Below, in pieces: positions 40,603-40,761 of a stretch of DNA of 40,761 nucleotides (position 1 is the first letter of the stretch; every line of letters begins with the position of its first letter). The stretch covers positions 1 through 40,761 of the forward strand of contig JAPOQU010000086.1 in assembly GCA_026710545.1 (NCBI GenBank), written 5' to 3'. The DNA comes from Gammaproteobacteria bacterium. Its GTDB lineage: Bacteria; Pseudomonadota; Gammaproteobacteria; Eutrophobiales; Eutrophobiaceae. Made by a program: the position numbers and the translations under genes. The notes beneath the pieces were generated by a model that made no database searches, was not told where the DNA came from, and worked only from the letters and a program-made list of their open reading frames with translations.

Positions 40603-40761
40603 TCAATCAAGCGCCGGGAGTTGACTGAGTGGGATTGCCAGTGACAGGCTGCGCGCCACGCCGGGCTGTTTCGTGATGAGTCCCTGGTCTGCCAACTGGG
40701 TTACCATGCGATGCACAGAGGGCGGCGAGACCCGGAAATAGCGCTGTAAATCGGCCTGTGC
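40603..40761 (-). CDS. Winged helix-turn-helix protein, 5'-truncated by window edge
   Basis: The frame is open from 40761 to a TGA at 40605-40603, giving the last 52 residues. QADLQRYFRVSPPSVHRMVT is a recognition-helix pattern as in LexA/MarR-type DNA-binding domains, followed by QLADQGLITKQPGVARSLSL and a short tail. The small LexA-DNA-binding-domain proteins often found near transposable elements look like this. Its start lies outside the window. Confidence 0.72.
   Translation of the reverse strand, partial: AQADLQRYFRVSPPSVHRMVTQLADQGLITKQPGVARSLSLAIPLSQLPALD

Noticed and set aside
1..40761. CRISPR array, rRNA, tRNA, prophage or secretion-system locus
   Set aside because: No regularly spaced repeats, rRNA blocks, tRNA cloverleaf patterns, integrase or phage structural genes were recognised on reading both strands by eye.

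Overview
The window looks like a contig from a GC-rich, uncultured or little-studied proteobacterium, most likely a gammaproteobacterium. The evidence is gene content and layout (Bat aerotolerance operon, hpa meta-cleavage operon, AAHS-type transporter), a sigma-32 heat-shock promoter of the E. coli type, and many short dispersed palindromic repeats. No rRNA, tRNA or CRISPR array was seen. Both ends cut through genes, and the first ~90 bases are a G/C homopolymer-rich stretch that may be poor assembly.

Layout. 1-6689 (minus): moxR, DUF58, DUF4381, batA, batB/C fusion, batD, a VWA/MoxR envelope-stress operon. 6851-7717 (minus): two Hsp20 chaperones behind a near-consensus sigma-32 promoter. 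7830-9886 (plus): a small coiled-coil membrane protein, then the permease and ATPase of a tungstate-type ABC importer without its binding protein. 9935-11382: a TauE/SafE permease and a methyltransferase. 11477-17674 (minus): operon hpaH-hpaI-hpaG1-hpaG2-hpaE-hpaD-hpaF for homoprotocatechuate (3,4-dihydroxyphenylacetate) breakdown to pyruvate and succinic semialdehyde, with a structured mobile repeat between hpaG1 and hpaG2. 17889-19860 (plus): an AT-richer restriction-modification island. 19974-25218: PPK2, an acetylglutamate-kinase-like gene, a formylglycine-generating-enzyme-like protein coupled to an FAH-fold enzyme, and an aromatic-acid-type MFS transporter with a tiny secreted peptide gene in front. 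25296-27234: gamma carbonic anhydrase and a UbiD-family decarboxylase. 27323-27993: AbrB/PIN toxin-antitoxin pair. 28114-28608: exported VOC protein.

28681-39365 is the most distinctive part: two divergent units around a MarR regulator. Leftward is a 4-hydroxybenzoyl-CoA-reductase-like molybdoenzyme (hcrC-hcrA-hcrB), a PaaK-type acyl-CoA ligase and a sodium-coupled NSS transporter. Rightward are marR, an amidase with the Rhodococcus nitrile-pathway catalytic triad, and a tungsten aldehyde:ferredoxin oxidoreductase (AOR). The HcrB-like subunit carries the extra [4Fe-4S] insertion typical of ferredoxin-driven ring dehydroxylation, but the HcrA-like subunit has Gln where the family has its catalytic Glu. 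A plausible reading (inference) is that NSS imports an aromatic amide or amine-type compound, the amidase and AOR produce the acid, the ligase activates it, and AOR supplies reduced ferredoxin to the molybdoenzyme. The tungstate importer at 8202-9886 would serve AOR. The window ends with a YhcG/DUF1016 nuclease and a winged-helix fragment.

The organism seems to combine O2-dependent ring cleavage (HpaD) with oxygen-sensitive W/Mo/FeS enzymes, which suggests a facultative or microaerobic degrader of aromatic compounds. The best candidate for something undescribed in sequence terms is the structured repeat at 15097-15272, which has a second, covarying copy at 28015-28091.
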